From Sinohyriopsis cumingii (taxonomy: Eukaryota > Mollusca > Bivalvia > Unionida > Unionidae): DNA of 64,000 bases. Position 1 is the first letter of the stretch; the number at the start of each line of letters is the position of its first letter. Under the pieces are notes generated by a model. The model did no database searches. It worked only from the letters and a program-made list of their open reading frames with translations, and had not been told where the DNA came from. Below, in pieces: positions 14,201 to 25,545 of this stretch. The DNA is taken from NCBI GenBank assembly GCA_028554795.2, contig CM068842.1, positions 27,853,577-27,917,576 on the forward strand, written 5' to 3'. The position numbers and the translations under genes are program-made.

Positions 14201-15478
14201 TTATTATGAAGGATTACTGTATAGTTTACCATTGAACTATGAGACATTATACTCAATGACTTCCATCGACAGAATTATAATGAGGAAGTACTGTATCATG
14301 TACTTTTTATATGGAGGTTGCACTATAATGCATTATACTCCATGGCTTCCATCGACATCATTATGATGAGGGAGTAGTGTATCATGTACATTATTATAAG
14401 GTAGTCATTCTCATGCATTATACTCCATGACTTCCACAGACAACATTATAATGAGGGAGTAGTGTATCATGTACATTATTATAAGGTAGTCACTCTAATG
14501 CATTATACTCAATGACTTCCATCGACATCATTATAATGAGGAAGTACTGTATTATGTACACTATTATAAGGTAGTCACTCTAATGCATTATACTCAGTGA
14601 CTTCCCCGGACAACATTATAATGAGGGAGTAGTGTATCATGCACATTATTATAAGGTAGTCACTCTAATGCATTATACTCCATGACTTCCATCGACATCA
14701 TTATGATGATGGAGTACTGTATCATGTACATTATTATAAGGTAGTCACTCTAATGCATTATACTCAATGACTTCCATCGACATCATTATGATGAGGGAGT
14801 ACTGTATCATGTACATTATTATAAGGTAGTCACTCTAATGCATTATACTCCATGACTTCCATCGACATCATAATGATGAGGGAGTACTGTATCATGTACA
14901 TTATTATAAGGTAGTCACTCTAATGCATTATACTCATTGACTTCCATCGACATCATTATGATGAGGGAGTACTGTATCATGTACATTATTATAAGGTAGT
15001 CACTCTAATGCATTATACTCCATGACTTCCATCGACATCATTATGATGAGGGAGTACTGTATCATGTACATTATTATAAGGTAGTCACTCTAATGCATCA
15101 TACTCAATGACTTCCATCGACATCATTATGATGATGGAGTACTGTATCATGTACATTATTATAAGGTAGTCACTCTAATGCATCATACTCAATGACTTCC
15201 ATCGACATCATTATGATGAGGGAGTACTGTATCATGTACATTATTATAAGGTAGTCACTCTAATGCATTATACTCAATGACTTCCATCAACATCATTATG
15301 ATGAGGGAGTACTGTATCATGTACATTATTATAAGTTAGTCACACTAATGCATTATACTCAATGACTTCCATCGACGTCATTATAATGAGGGAGTACTGT
15401 ATTATGTACATTATTATAAGTTAGTCACACTAATGCATTATACTCAATGACTTCCATCGACGTCATTATGAGGGAGTG
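14200..15478. repeat. 85-bp satellite-like array, 15 copies
   Basis: Units repeat every 85 bp, marked by ACTCAATGACTTCCATCGAC, ATGAGGGAGTACTGTATCAT and ATTATTATAAGGTAGTCACT. On the minus strand each unit reads TACAGTACTCCCTCATTATA, which looks like a pogo/Tigger-type terminal repeat. The array may therefore have grown by tandem copying of a transposon end. Copies are most similar in the middle of the array. Confidence 0.92.
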
Positions 15479-15601
15479 CAGCCCATCTAATCATCTTCAT
15501 CAGCAATTTAATGCTTGCTGACCACTTGTTCATTATTGGGGGGGGAGGGCTCAAGGTGGGGGAGGAGTAGTATAAGGTAAAGGAGGTCACTCATGTAAAG
15601 A

Positions 15602-15842
15602 GGGATCCTGGATGACTGAGTGGTCAAAGGTGTTTGCCTTTACAGTTTACTTTCATCTCCCCTCTCAGTTTGCATGGCTTCGAGTGACATTGTGATTATG
15701 TGAGAAAGATTGCCAGTAGCTTCCAGTGGGTTGGTGTTGAAAGGGTGAGGGGACCCCTCAGGTTCTTCCTCCACCTAATATACTGGCTGCCATGTATGGA
15801 CTACCATGTGCTGTATGTACACTGGTGTGAAGCCCACAAAAC
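15602..15842 (+). mobile_element. SINE family A, old copy
   Basis: GGATCCTGGATGACTGAGTG corresponds to the family A head. Matches continue to GCCAGTAGCTTCC, GGTTCTTCCTCCACC and CTGGCTGCCATGTATGGA, ending GTGTGAAGCCCAC. Heavy substitution and loss of the (CAA)n tail mark it as old. Confidence 0.75.
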
Positions 15843-17419
15843 CACAGACTAATGTAAGGCAGAACCAAAGTTGCCAGCAGCAGCACCAAATTTCATGGAG
15901 GGTGAAGATTAATTTGTGAATGTTTTAACTTTTGTGCATGACACAGAGATTGTGGCTCAGTAATTAATTGTGGGAAAACAGTTCAGTGGATTTGTGTAGC
16001 AAGGTGGCATGGTTGTTGATTTAGTTGTCAAATAATTACTGCAGTATGGAGTGGGAGAACATGTTTTGATAATAGTTTTAGCAGTGCATGCCAAAAAAAA
16101 AAAACAACCAGAGTCCAGCATCCTTGATCAATTCTTAAAGAGGTTGATAAATAGAAAATACCAGCTTTCTGGTGTTGAACACATGCTGCTAAAACTTAAT
16201 GTATATTCTTGATAAAATATCATACATTTTATGACTATTGGAATTTAAATATTTTGCTTTTATTTTCAGCAAAAAAGTTAAAAATCATTAATCTGTAAGA
16301 AATTTGATGCAATGTTCATTATGTACATAACATTTGTTTTTCTTTAGTTAAAAGGCTATATATGTTTTTTGTTATCATGTTTTTTAAATCCTTATTTTTC
16401 ACAAATTAACTCATTGGTGGGTTTGTTAAAGAAAATATATTAAATTTGCAGCAGCTGTCATTGGCTGTGACTTCGTTGACACCTTGTTATCTGGTGGTAG
16501 ACTTCTCTTCTGTCAGAGCTTTTTGGTGTCTTCTCTTAGTGTTTCAACCCCTTTAAGAGCTCAGCACTGATTGGCCTTGTACTACCTTGGGGAATGTATT
16601 ACTTTACAGTTAGTCAATAATGCCCCCAGGAATCCAATAAAGTCTGGTGTGAGATTCAGACAAGGAGGCCCACAATGGGGGAATGAAGAATTTCTTTATT
16701 ACAGTTGTAAAGGGAATCTTCAGGTGCCCTTATAGAAAAAAAAATGGATTTTTCAGCAATTTTAATGCACAAGAAGCAAACATGTCAGGTGCTTACAATA
16801 CTAAGAACCACTGAAACTCAGTCTTAAGATGGGACAATATAATTGAATATTTGCAAACAGTTTTTTGTGTATGCTTTCACTACCTCTGATGTTTGTATAA
16901 AAATTTTGTACTAAATTTGCCCATCCTCAAGTAAAATATTTTAAATATTGTAGAGTTCTCTGTTCATAGGCTGGTAATTGAATGTTGTCACAACATTGAT
17001 ATCATTTATCATTCTGCAGCACAAGACCTTTGCTATTTAGGGACTTGCCAAAAAATTAATAAATAATCAGGAACCAGAACTAATGTCCATCCTCGTGATT
17101 TTTTTTTCATTTTGTGGTATCACTGCATGCAGTTTTGGATGTCATTTAGTTTTGATTATTCATTAGATTTACTCTAAGGAATGTGTTACATGACCTAGGT
17201 TACATACATTCCTTGGTGGAATGACATTGATTCAGAGGTTAGCATGTGGGTCTCGTGGTGACCAAAGTGGCACAGATCAGTGACGTAGCAACTGCCAAAG
17301 TAACTTATAAAACTTGTGTAGCCTAGTTCTTGTGAGGGCTCAAAATTTCTCATCAACCAGCTTTTGTTTTAATTGGGAGGGTGCAGCCTAATGTTGAGAT
17401 CTTTGGTCATAGCCAGAAG
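15843..17419. other. Unannotated sequence
   Basis: Poly-A and poly-T runs and plain AT-rich DNA. A less AT-rich patch at about 16450-16600 shows no complete splice pair with an open frame. Confidence 0.4.
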
Positions 17420-19165
17420 AGCTTATGAGATGGGTCTGTTTTCCATCGTCCATCCATTAGCACAAGTTTTTATTGTTACCCATCCTAAGCTACTTCGAGG
17501 CTTGCGATAAAACTTTACATGCACAATCATCCCACAGTATAGTTCTTTGATGAAAATGTTGCTGCATGCATATCCAGTATGGCCACCACAGTACCTTTCT
17601 TGAAAATCTGATTATTACTACTTACTCTTGCTGAATTGATGGTCATATCACCATGGGATCTTCACTCAAAGACTTCAGTTAATTGTTCCTAGATGAAAAT
17701 GGTGCTGATGTGACATCCGATATGGCTACCATGGCAGCCACTTTTAAAATTGCGTAATTGCTGTTACTAACTATATGGTCATATCAACACGAGTTTACAG
17801 TGATGACTCTTTGGACTTCTATAAAATTGGTGCTAACCTCATGTCCAATATGGCCATATAGCAACCTTCTTTTTTTTCATTGCAACTCGTCCTGAACAGA
17901 AAGTTGTATTCATAATTGTCTTGGAGTTTGATGTTTATCTTTCTGTTAGTTACTTCTTGGAGGGTTGCCATGAACCTCATCACACATATTCATACCATGG
18001 TCTACTTGTTCTAGATGACAATGGTGCAGGTCACAAATCGAACATGTCTCCCACAGTGATCCTCTTGAAAATCTTATCTTTCTCCTCCTCAGTGGATGGT
18101 CATATGAACATGGCATTTTCACTAAAAGAGATTTTATGATGTTGGTCCAAATGAAAATGGTAATGATCTGACATCCAATATGGCCACCTTGGGAGCCATC
18201 TCGGAAATCTTATCTGTCCTGTTCTTGAATGAATAGTCGTATCATTCAGGGGGTTGTCATTAAAAGACTTCTTATGATGTCTGCTTGGTACTGAATGAAA
18301 AAGGTGCCAATCTGCTTTCCAGAATGGCAGCTGTTTTCAAAATCTTGTTATGGCTACTCCTCTTTGGATGGTCTCATCAACATGGAGTTTTCGCTAAAAG
18401 ACTTCTTGTAATGCCTAGTTGGTCCTGAATAACAATGCTGGCAATCTGTTGTAGAGTATGGCCACCACAACAGCCATCTTGACAATTTTTACAAACGCTC
18501 CGCCTGAATAGAAAATAATAATGGTGTGGAGTTTTAACCAAAAACTTAAGATTTCAAGTTGGTCTTAAAGGAACATGGTGCTAATCTGACATCCAGTATT
18601 GTTGCCACAGTGGCCATTTTGAAAATCATGGTATTGCTTCCACTCCTGAACATCATGGTATCACTTCCACTCCTGAACAAATGGTCGTATGAGCATGAAA
18701 CTTTTACTGAAAGCCTTGTGATATCTAGATGGTCCTAAAGCCTTGTGATATCTAGATGGTCCTAAATGACTGATTGATCTCCAGTATGGCCACCACAGCA
18801 GCCATCTTAAAGATCTCATTATTGCTACTCCTTAATGTAAAGTCATTTCTTGTAAATATTTTTATCTCTGCTCCTTTCCAAATGGATATCTATATCAGCA
18901 TGTGGTTTTCACCTCTAGACGTCTTATGAGACAGAATTGGTCCTGAATGAAAATGTTGAATGTTGTACATCCAATATGGCTGCCATGATGACTTACATTG
19001 CTTGTTGTCACTAATTCTCCCCGGATTAAATGTTCATCATGATAAGTGATTTTTACCAAAAGATATAAAATAATGTCTGCTTTGCCGTTAATGAAAATAG
19101 TGCCAAGCTGACATCTTCAGTATGTGTACCACAGCAGCTAATTTGAAATTATTGTTATCACTGAA
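17420..19165. repeat. Diverged ~130-190-bp repeat with inverted ATGGC motifs, about 11 units
   Basis: Each unit has an order of blocks: GAAAATGGTGCTAATCTGAC, CCAATATGGCCACCACAGCA, GCCATCTTGAAAATCTTATC, ATGGTCATATCAACATG, then AAAAGACTTCTTATGATGTC. ATGGCC and the downstream GCCAT form an inverted pair, well seen at 18784-18808, and both arms resemble the YY1 core AANATGGC. Shorter clusters recur at 39125 and 40830. Not coding. Confidence 0.85.
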
Positions 19166-19748
19166 GAGTTTCAGAGATGGTTTTTAACACTTGATAGTTA
19201 AAAGGAAGAAAGGACTCGTATCTTGGGTTCCTGGAAATGACTGTTGCCCAGTAAAATGTCAGTCCCATAGAGAGAATTTTGTCTGGGGCAGAATTTCTTG
19301 CTATGCTATTGCACCATGTTCAAATCCCATCATCAGATTAGCCTGGTTCAGCTAACATGGTGTTGTCATTTGACAGACTTCAGTCTCATTGCCTAAGCAC
19401 TGAATGACCTATTTTGAGTTTTTCTGTCTGTATATATATTATCCCAAATTGAATGGAATTGATCAAAACAGACTGCTTCCTTCCTGACCATTTTATGAAG
19501 TTAACGTCATATAAATATATATGTATGTATGTATGTGTGTGTGTGTGTGTTTGTATGTATGTATGTATGTATGTATGTATGTATGTATGTATGTGGTTTA
19601 ATGGCTTGTAAGCACATTACTAGTTATATAGTGCTGATTGTAACGGTTTACTTAAATTAAAGATTAATATTTCACAAAATGTCTATAACACCTCTGTGTT
19701 TTAATGCATATAAACCATACCTTTGTATCTCACATCTCTTTCTCTCTC

Positions 19749-19802
<54 letters not shown>

Positions 19803-20042
19803 ATTTTGTGTGTTCTTTTAGAATATCATATATCTTAACTTTAAAAATGTTTTGCTCCATTTTGATGCTACATCACTATAGACAACCCTTATCTTGAATT
19901 TCCTGGTATTAGGACTGCCTATGATTAGTAGATTTTCTTCTACCTCTAATTTTAATATAGTATGTGGGAATACCTGTTGCTTAGAGCCTAATCTAGTTGC
20001 CTGATACAGCATTGGATGGTTGGATCCAAATGTAAAATGAAT
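19166..20042. other. Unannotated sequence with microsatellites
   Basis: Contains (GTAT)n/(GT)n at about 19520-19592 and (CT)n at 19737-19804. A tRNA-like B-box remnant (GTTCAAATCCC) lies near 19320 and resembles one near 37610. The SLSLSL frame is a repeat artefact. Confidence 0.5.
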
Positions 20043-20172
20043 AGATCCAGATATGGCATCACTTTTTGTGCTGTCAAATCATGGTCTATGCAGTTTGTTG
20101 GGATTAATGAATGGAACAAGCAACATTGACTGTGATCTGCTGGTGCAATGACAGATCAGGGTCTGTGTTATT
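20043..20172 (+). mobile_element. Double-palindrome element, partial copy 2
   Basis: It matches the centre and second half of the family (GGTCTATGCAGTTTGTTGGG, GACTGTGATCTGCTGGTGC, GACAGATCAGGGTCTGTG). The outer ends are lost or decayed. Confidence 0.6.
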
Positions 20173-20218
20173 TTCCATTGGTTCTGGCTTACAGTCAAGT
20201 TTATACAATGTTCTCAAC

Positions 20219-20280
20219 CTTTATACACCTCAACCATTATACACCTCAATCTTTATACACCTCAACCTTTATAGACCTCA
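20219..20280. repeat. Short ~15-bp tandem repeat
   Basis: TTATACACCTCAACC is repeated four times with small changes. Confidence 0.85.
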
Positions 20281-20529
20281 TTTCTTCGTGTGTAGTTTCT
20301 GCTGGAGTAAAATACATACTTCAGGAATTTTCCATAAGTATTTATAGCGGGTTTGCTTGTGGGGGTCTTTGAAACCCTCACAGGGTTCCCAAGGTGATCA
20401 GTTAATTGTGAAATCACCAATAGAAATAAAACATCCAATTTCCTCACCATTTTGATTGAGGTACAAACTTTATATTTCCATTAGCTGTCTCCATTTGGGT
20501 ATTAATGAAATAACCTCTCCTAATTTCAG

Positions 20530-20617
20530 CTTGGCAAGGACGGAAGCGAGCATTGATGTTTTAGATAATTGTATTGACTGCTTGCCTTTGAAATCGCCAT
20601 TATCTTCCAATAATCTG
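20530..20617 (+). CDS. Candidate coding exon (88 nt)
   Basis: A strong acceptor (CTCTCCTAATTTCAG) precedes it and a usable donor (CTG|GTGAAC) follows. Only one frame is open: one completing base, then LARTEASIDVLDNCIDCL and further residues. That frame remains open to a TGA at 20642-20644 if the donor is not used. Several CpGs (ACGGAAGCGAGC, ATCGCC, AACGTT) stand out in a CpG-poor area, as expected for coding DNA. I do not recognise the protein. A conserved non-coding element is the main alternative. Confidence 0.35.
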
Positions 20618-20644
20618 GTGAACGTTGGCAATGAAATCAGATGA

Positions 20645-21054
20645 AACCATTCTCAGTGATTTTGTTTTAATGTTTGAAATTATGTTGACTAATCTAATCA
20701 GGGCTATAAATTGATCTATAGTGTGCCAGGAGCTATTAATCTTGCTTTATGTGACATTGGATAAATGGGATTCATGAGCAATATTTAGGTATTTTGAACC
20801 AAAAGCGTGGCATTATCCAATTATATGCTTAAAAATCTAATGACCAGAGATAGGGAAATTTACTTCCTTCGTGTAGTGTGGTCACTAATAAAGATCAGCA
20901 AATCGAACAATATAAAAGTGCTTCAGACTGGATTATGAAAGGGAATACGGTCATGATATGTTATTAGTTCATTGCAAAGGACATGCAGCAGTTGCATTTA
21001 CGTATCAATTCAAAGGTCTTCTTTCCCTGCCGAGTTGGCGATATTGTTTACCAT
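20645..21054. other. Unannotated, non-repetitive sequence
   Basis: Complex, non-repetitive AT-rich DNA following the candidate exon. No array or transposon seen. It could hold regulatory sequence but nothing proves it. Confidence 0.35.
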
Positions 21055-21213
21055 ATATACTCACTTAAATGACAAGTCCAAATGCAAACTGCACTGACCC
21101 AGATCTGCCATTGCATAATGCAACATCAGATCTGGGTCTGTGCAGTTTGTTAGGAGTAATCATTAGAACAGACAGCATAGACCCTGATTTGCAGGTGCAT
21201 TATGCTAGTGCAG

Positions 21214-21957
21214 CAGACCTGCCAACTTTTACAAATTTGCCGTAAGTCTTTTAAAATTTACCATTAAAATATGGACTTAACGGCATACAAGCAAAAAACT
21301 ACAGAAAAATGATCATTGCCAAAAATCTAATATTTTTTCATCCATGTTTGATTTGGATCCATGTTTTATATTAGAAATAGTGAAATTAGTCAGGGAACCA
21401 GGCTAACGTTACAGCATCACATTAGACAGTTTAAGCTGCTCATATTTGTTCATGCAAAGATTTTTTTTTAAAATGGCATCCAGCAAGCAATGCATGTTTA
21501 AGACATGGGGAAATAAGCCTCTTGAAAAGTGTTAATAATCAACACAGAAAAATAAAAAGGAATATTCAGATTCTTGTGAATATAAGCTGGAAGGGACAAA
21601 ATTATGTTTATTGGACATCACATGCCAATTTGAATATGACTCATGGCGGGAAATACGATTGCCATCGTCATGTAAAATGGAAATTTTTTTCCCCAAGAAT
21701 TTCATCAAGTTGAGATTAAGCAATAAGCCATTGAGCTCCATAGGGTTTGGAACTAAAATTTGTGCAACTGTACTTTTCAGTTGAACATAATGTTTATCAT
21801 CGCTGCACATTCCGAATACTGAACTTTTAATTACATTTTCTAGCTTTACAATAACAGTTTATGGTATTTTGTTACACCTTACAGAAAACTGGTCAAACTT
21901 TAGGAGAAAAAAATCAACTGTCTTACTGAGACGGACTCGTCAGGGTCGACAGGTCTG
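21214..21957 (+). mobile_element. hAT-like element (744 bp) nested in copy 3
   Basis: The left end CAGACCTGCCAAC and the right end GTCGACAGGTCTG are inverted copies matching at 11 of 13 positions, in hAT style. A 6-bp direct repeat GTGCAG flanks it (21208-21213 and 21958-21963), and removing the insert restores the host element. It encloses a broken N-terminal transposase-like fragment, so it looks like an internally deleted hAT element. Confidence 0.75.
21473..21713 (+). pseudogene. Broken hAT-type transposase N-terminus
   Basis: An ATG at 21473 opens MASSKQCMFKTWGNK and soon hits a stop at 21533. A frame shifted by one base (from about 21522) continues and contains THGGKYDCHRHVK. That resembles the zinc-finger-like segment (HGGxxDxxRH) near the start of some hAT and ZBED-like transposases. 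The cysteine pair expected upstream is not clear. It ends at a stop after 21710, with the catalytic region absent. Family assignment is from motif memory only. Confidence 0.45.
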
Positions 21958-22195
21958 GTGCAGATCAGGATCTTCATTATTTGCAGTTTGATGCATACTA
22001 TAACTGTGTATATACAGTACTTGTATTCATGTAGGTAAGGTACAGTGATGGTTGTAGTTTCATTTGTCCGATAAATCAGCCCCACAAATCTGTGTTGATA
22101 ATGATCGGTGATGTAGGTCTAATGTCACCTGTTCATTGATATGTGCAATTTTGCTGCATGCAAATCATTCCGGAACAAACCCACACTAACTTCAG

Positions 22196-22388
22196 ACATA
22201 TACCGGTACATGTAATTGGTTATAGCCATATCAAGCACGAAATTCAAAATGTCCACAGGACAGATGGTTGTGCTATTCCAGGTGGATTTACAAGTCACCA
22301 AACATATGATTTGCTCAGGAAATATAATCCACGTGTCACCAAAAGAACATTTCAGCCAAGGGTAGCTGCACAGCCACGAGAAATACCG
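22196..22388 (+). CDS. Candidate coding exon (193 nt)
   Basis: It is preceded by ACACTAACTTCAG and followed by the textbook donor CCG|GTAAGT. One frame is open across all 64 codons. It contains HVIGYSHIKHEIQNVH, AIPGGFTSHQTYDLL and YNPRVTKRTFQP, a composition typical of a real, basic, non-membrane protein. The exon starts one base before a codon boundary and ends in phase 0. I do not recognise the family. It lies just downstream of the transposon nest. Confidence 0.5.
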
Positions 22389-24701
22389 GTAAGTGTATAA
22401 CATGTACACTGATGTGTGCAGCCAAATATGTATGAAGATAATTGCAGCTTATAATGAATAGGTGATATCAACCCCTCACCCAAAAATCAGTATCATCATG
22501 GGTGAAGGGCTGATTTATCGGCCTATATTTTCATTACACTTTCACTGTCATTATTTGATTTTCTATGCTTTCTTCAATATATAAATGCTTTTTTTTATCC
22601 TTCAATGAACTACACAACAATTTGGTGATATTTTTGTTCCCTACGGTCACAGTATTAAGCCCACTGTCACTCTCATTATCGGATTGTTTGTGTGCTTTCT
22701 TCAGTGTGTAAATGCTTTTTTTTAATGAATTACACAAATATGTGTTCCCCATTTTTACAGTAACATACTATCTGATGTTTATATTATTGGTTATTTAATA
22801 ATTTGACAGATTATACCTCTTTCAGTGTTGCAGCATGTGCACCTGGTTGCTGGTTTCCCACAATTTTTTTTATCCAAAGTCCTCCAGATCTGGATCCCAA
22901 TGCATCTGTCAGGGTTTGCTTTTTATCAGGAAAAGAAAATGAAAACTATGTCTACAACTTTACTCTAGAGGATATCCACCCACGTCTTTGTCAGTACATG
23001 TACTAACAACAGCCACATCACTAAATGGGGTAAAAGTTATAAAATGGCAAATAATATCTATTTTGTATCTGTCAATGAAAACATTAAAGATTTGTGATAG
23101 TTGGCCAGGTTACGATGTAAAATCTTGGAAAGTTGCATGTGTAACTTATCTTTGTGGTGAGAGTCACAGCCACAGACAAAAATTTATTTTATTTTGAGAT
23201 TGAATTGATGGCAGAAAAGACTTGATTTACATAAATACACAGTTTATCATTATAACAATGATTTATTCCTTCAAAAACGAAAATACTTAAGATAGATTAG
23301 TATTTATTATAATAAATGCTGATACATAAAAAGTGAAGACTAAATTTTAATGAGAGCATGATCTGGGATGGAAAATTCCATGGTGCAGCTAATTTTAGGT
23401 TATGTTTTTACGACTTGCTTGAGCACATGATAGAATGTGTATAGTATTAAGTGTCCAAGGAAATTATGGTAGCACAATTCAGAGAACTAAATTAAGGTGA
23501 CAGACTATTAAAGTGAATAGGATTATTACACTGTTAATGCTACTATAGTTTGATTAGCTCTGCATCATGAATGATATCAGTGTCTGTAACTGAGTGAATT
23601 TTTAAGTGTCTAGAAAAATACATAGAATTACTTGTTGCTTGCATGAACAATTTCAAGATCATTTGTATCAATATACATAGCAACACCACTCATTCAATAC
23701 ATACTGAAAAATAGTGGTCTGTGTACATGTAATCTGGCAAGCTGGTTCTGGAGTTAGCAGTCACGTTGTCTAAATACCTCAAGTAAATAAACATTATCTG
23801 TAGCCTCTAGTCTTGATTACATTATTTTAAATTTTATGTAATGTTTTTTTTTAATGATATGATTTTTCTAATGCATAGACAATGTTTACCTGAAGCACAT
23901 AACTTCATAACTGCTCAGTCCTGTGTCAAAACTGGACAAGTCCGTAACTCTAGGACCAACATGGCATATTACGACGTTTACACAGACCATTCATTTTCAG
24001 CATGTATCAAATGAGTGGTGGTGCTTCTTAAGTCAGTACCAACAGTGTTGGAAGTGTCAGTGTGTAAAAACAGATTCAGTAACATGAGATGCTCAGGTGA
24101 AAATTCCCTGAGATATGGACATGCAGGAACATATGGTACATTATTTACTACTATTTTCCTTTATCCCTTTAAAATATTTTGTGTCCCCAAATGTTAAGGG
24201 TGAGATACAGTGCCCCCATTCCTTGGCATTCTAGGTGGAAAACATTATTTTGAATTTTCTTGTTTGTAACTGAATAGAATAAAATAGAAATTTGTTAATG
24301 CTTTTGGAGCTTTAATAATAACAATTTATTTTCCAGTACTGGTCTGACTAACCTTCCGTTTCCCAAGGTTGTCTCTACTCGATGTGTGACTGCAATTTGG
24401 GTTTTCTTGCCATATCTAAAATAGTCAAATGAACTGTTGGTCATGTTAATCTTTCCCTACACAGCAGAATATTATACCGGTATATATCGTGGCCAAGAAG
24501 GATATTCTAATACTGCTTTGGAGACCAATTACGTTTTCAGTTTTCCAATCGAGTTTGCTCCAGAAGTACATTAGCATATTAACTTCTTTAAGATTAAAGA
24601 TTTTTTTTATTTTGTTGTTAAGATGTCAATACATATTTCACCGATTCTACTGAGTTACTAACAGAAATTGTGTTGCTAAAATAATTTTAGTTTTTACAGT
24701 C
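22389..24701. other. Mostly unannotated; one protein-like open stretch
   Basis: An open stretch at 22810-22994 reads SPPDLDPNASVRVCF and GKENENYVYNFTLEDIHP. The donor after it (CA|GTACATG) is weak, and its reading phase does not follow the 22388 donor. A reading direct from the acceptor at 22809 is also open in another frame, so coding status is unclear. Beyond it I see nothing but AT-rich DNA. Confidence 0.3.
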
Positions 24702-24814
24702 CTCAAGTTAAAGACAGGAATCATCGCAAAGTAGTCATCAAGTTAAAGACAGGAATCATCACAAAGTAGTCATCAAGTTAAAGACCGGAATCATCACAAA
24801 GTAGTCATCAAGTT
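24702..24814. repeat. 36-bp tandem repeat, three copies
   Basis: TCAAGTTAAAGACAGGAATC followed by ATCACAAAGTAG is repeated three times almost perfectly. Confidence 0.9.
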
Positions 24815-25104
24815 CAAATTGATCATGAGTCAGTTCTCTCAATGTTGAATCATGCTTGTAATTTTTTATATGATTTCAGTATGATGCATATTATATGATT
24901 GATACCCTTTTCAGACTTCAGTTTAAATTGCCACCACTTTAAAGCATTATATTTTGCTATCCATTGCATTAGCTGTTGCATTAGTTCTGTAACACGATTC
25001 CTGTCAACCTGAAAACATAAATGCATCATCAACACAAGATCAGAGCTGCTATATCCAACTGCGTCAGTTTCCGTGGCATTTTTAATATTTATCCATGGTT
25101 CTTG

Positions 25105-25205
25105 GTGGGCCTCAGATATATGAGTGGTCTAAGGTGCTGTCTTTACAGATCACTGACATAGCGTGTTTGTGAGAAAGCAAAAGCTTGCCAATAGTTTCCC
25201 ATAAT
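25105..25205 (+). mobile_element. SINE family A, head fragment
   Basis: TGAGTGGTCTAAGGTGCTG and CAGATCACTGACAT correspond to the family A head. It then skips to GAGAAAGCAAAAGCTTGCCA. A deletion removed the B-box region and the 3' body is missing. Confidence 0.65.
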
Positions 25206-25435
25206 TTCACTGTTTATAAGATGTCATGGGTCTTTTCACAGATTCATGTACATGTCAAGGCTTACATTTATTTCATCAATTAATCCCCCACCTCAATTAA
25301 ATTTTCATTTCTAGTATAAGACCCTGAATACCTGGTATCCACTGACGAGAAATTGACACTGTTCATTTGATACACTTATTTTTTTATCACTACAGCTTCT
25401 TCAACATTAGTGATAATTGTGACCCAGAAATAACT

Positions 25436-25545
25436 TTGTTTATTGTTTAGCAATCCAGAAACAGCATTGTTGATTGTTTAGAAATCCAGAAATAGCATTG
25501 TTGATTGTTTAAATATCCAGAAATAGCATTTTTGATTGTTTACAC
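25436..25545. repeat. 31-bp tandem repeat, three copies
   Basis: TTGATTGTTTAGAAATCCAG followed by AAATAGCATTG is repeated about three times. Confidence 0.85.

Larger units (their letters stand above)
21055..22013 (+). mobile_element. Double-palindrome element, copy 3, split by a hAT-like insertion
   Basis: The first part (21055-21213) contains GTCCAAATGCAAACTGCACT, GACCCAGATCTGCCATTGC and CAGATCTGGGTCTGTGCAG. The remainder resumes at 21958 with GTGCAGATCAGGATCTTC and runs through TTTGCAGTTTGATGC to about 22013. The intervening 744 bp is a separate element. Confidence 0.75.

Noticed and set aside
22803..23006. Second exon joined to 22196-22388
   Set aside because: The reading phase does not match the donor at 22388 and the downstream donor is weak. 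Kept only as a comment.
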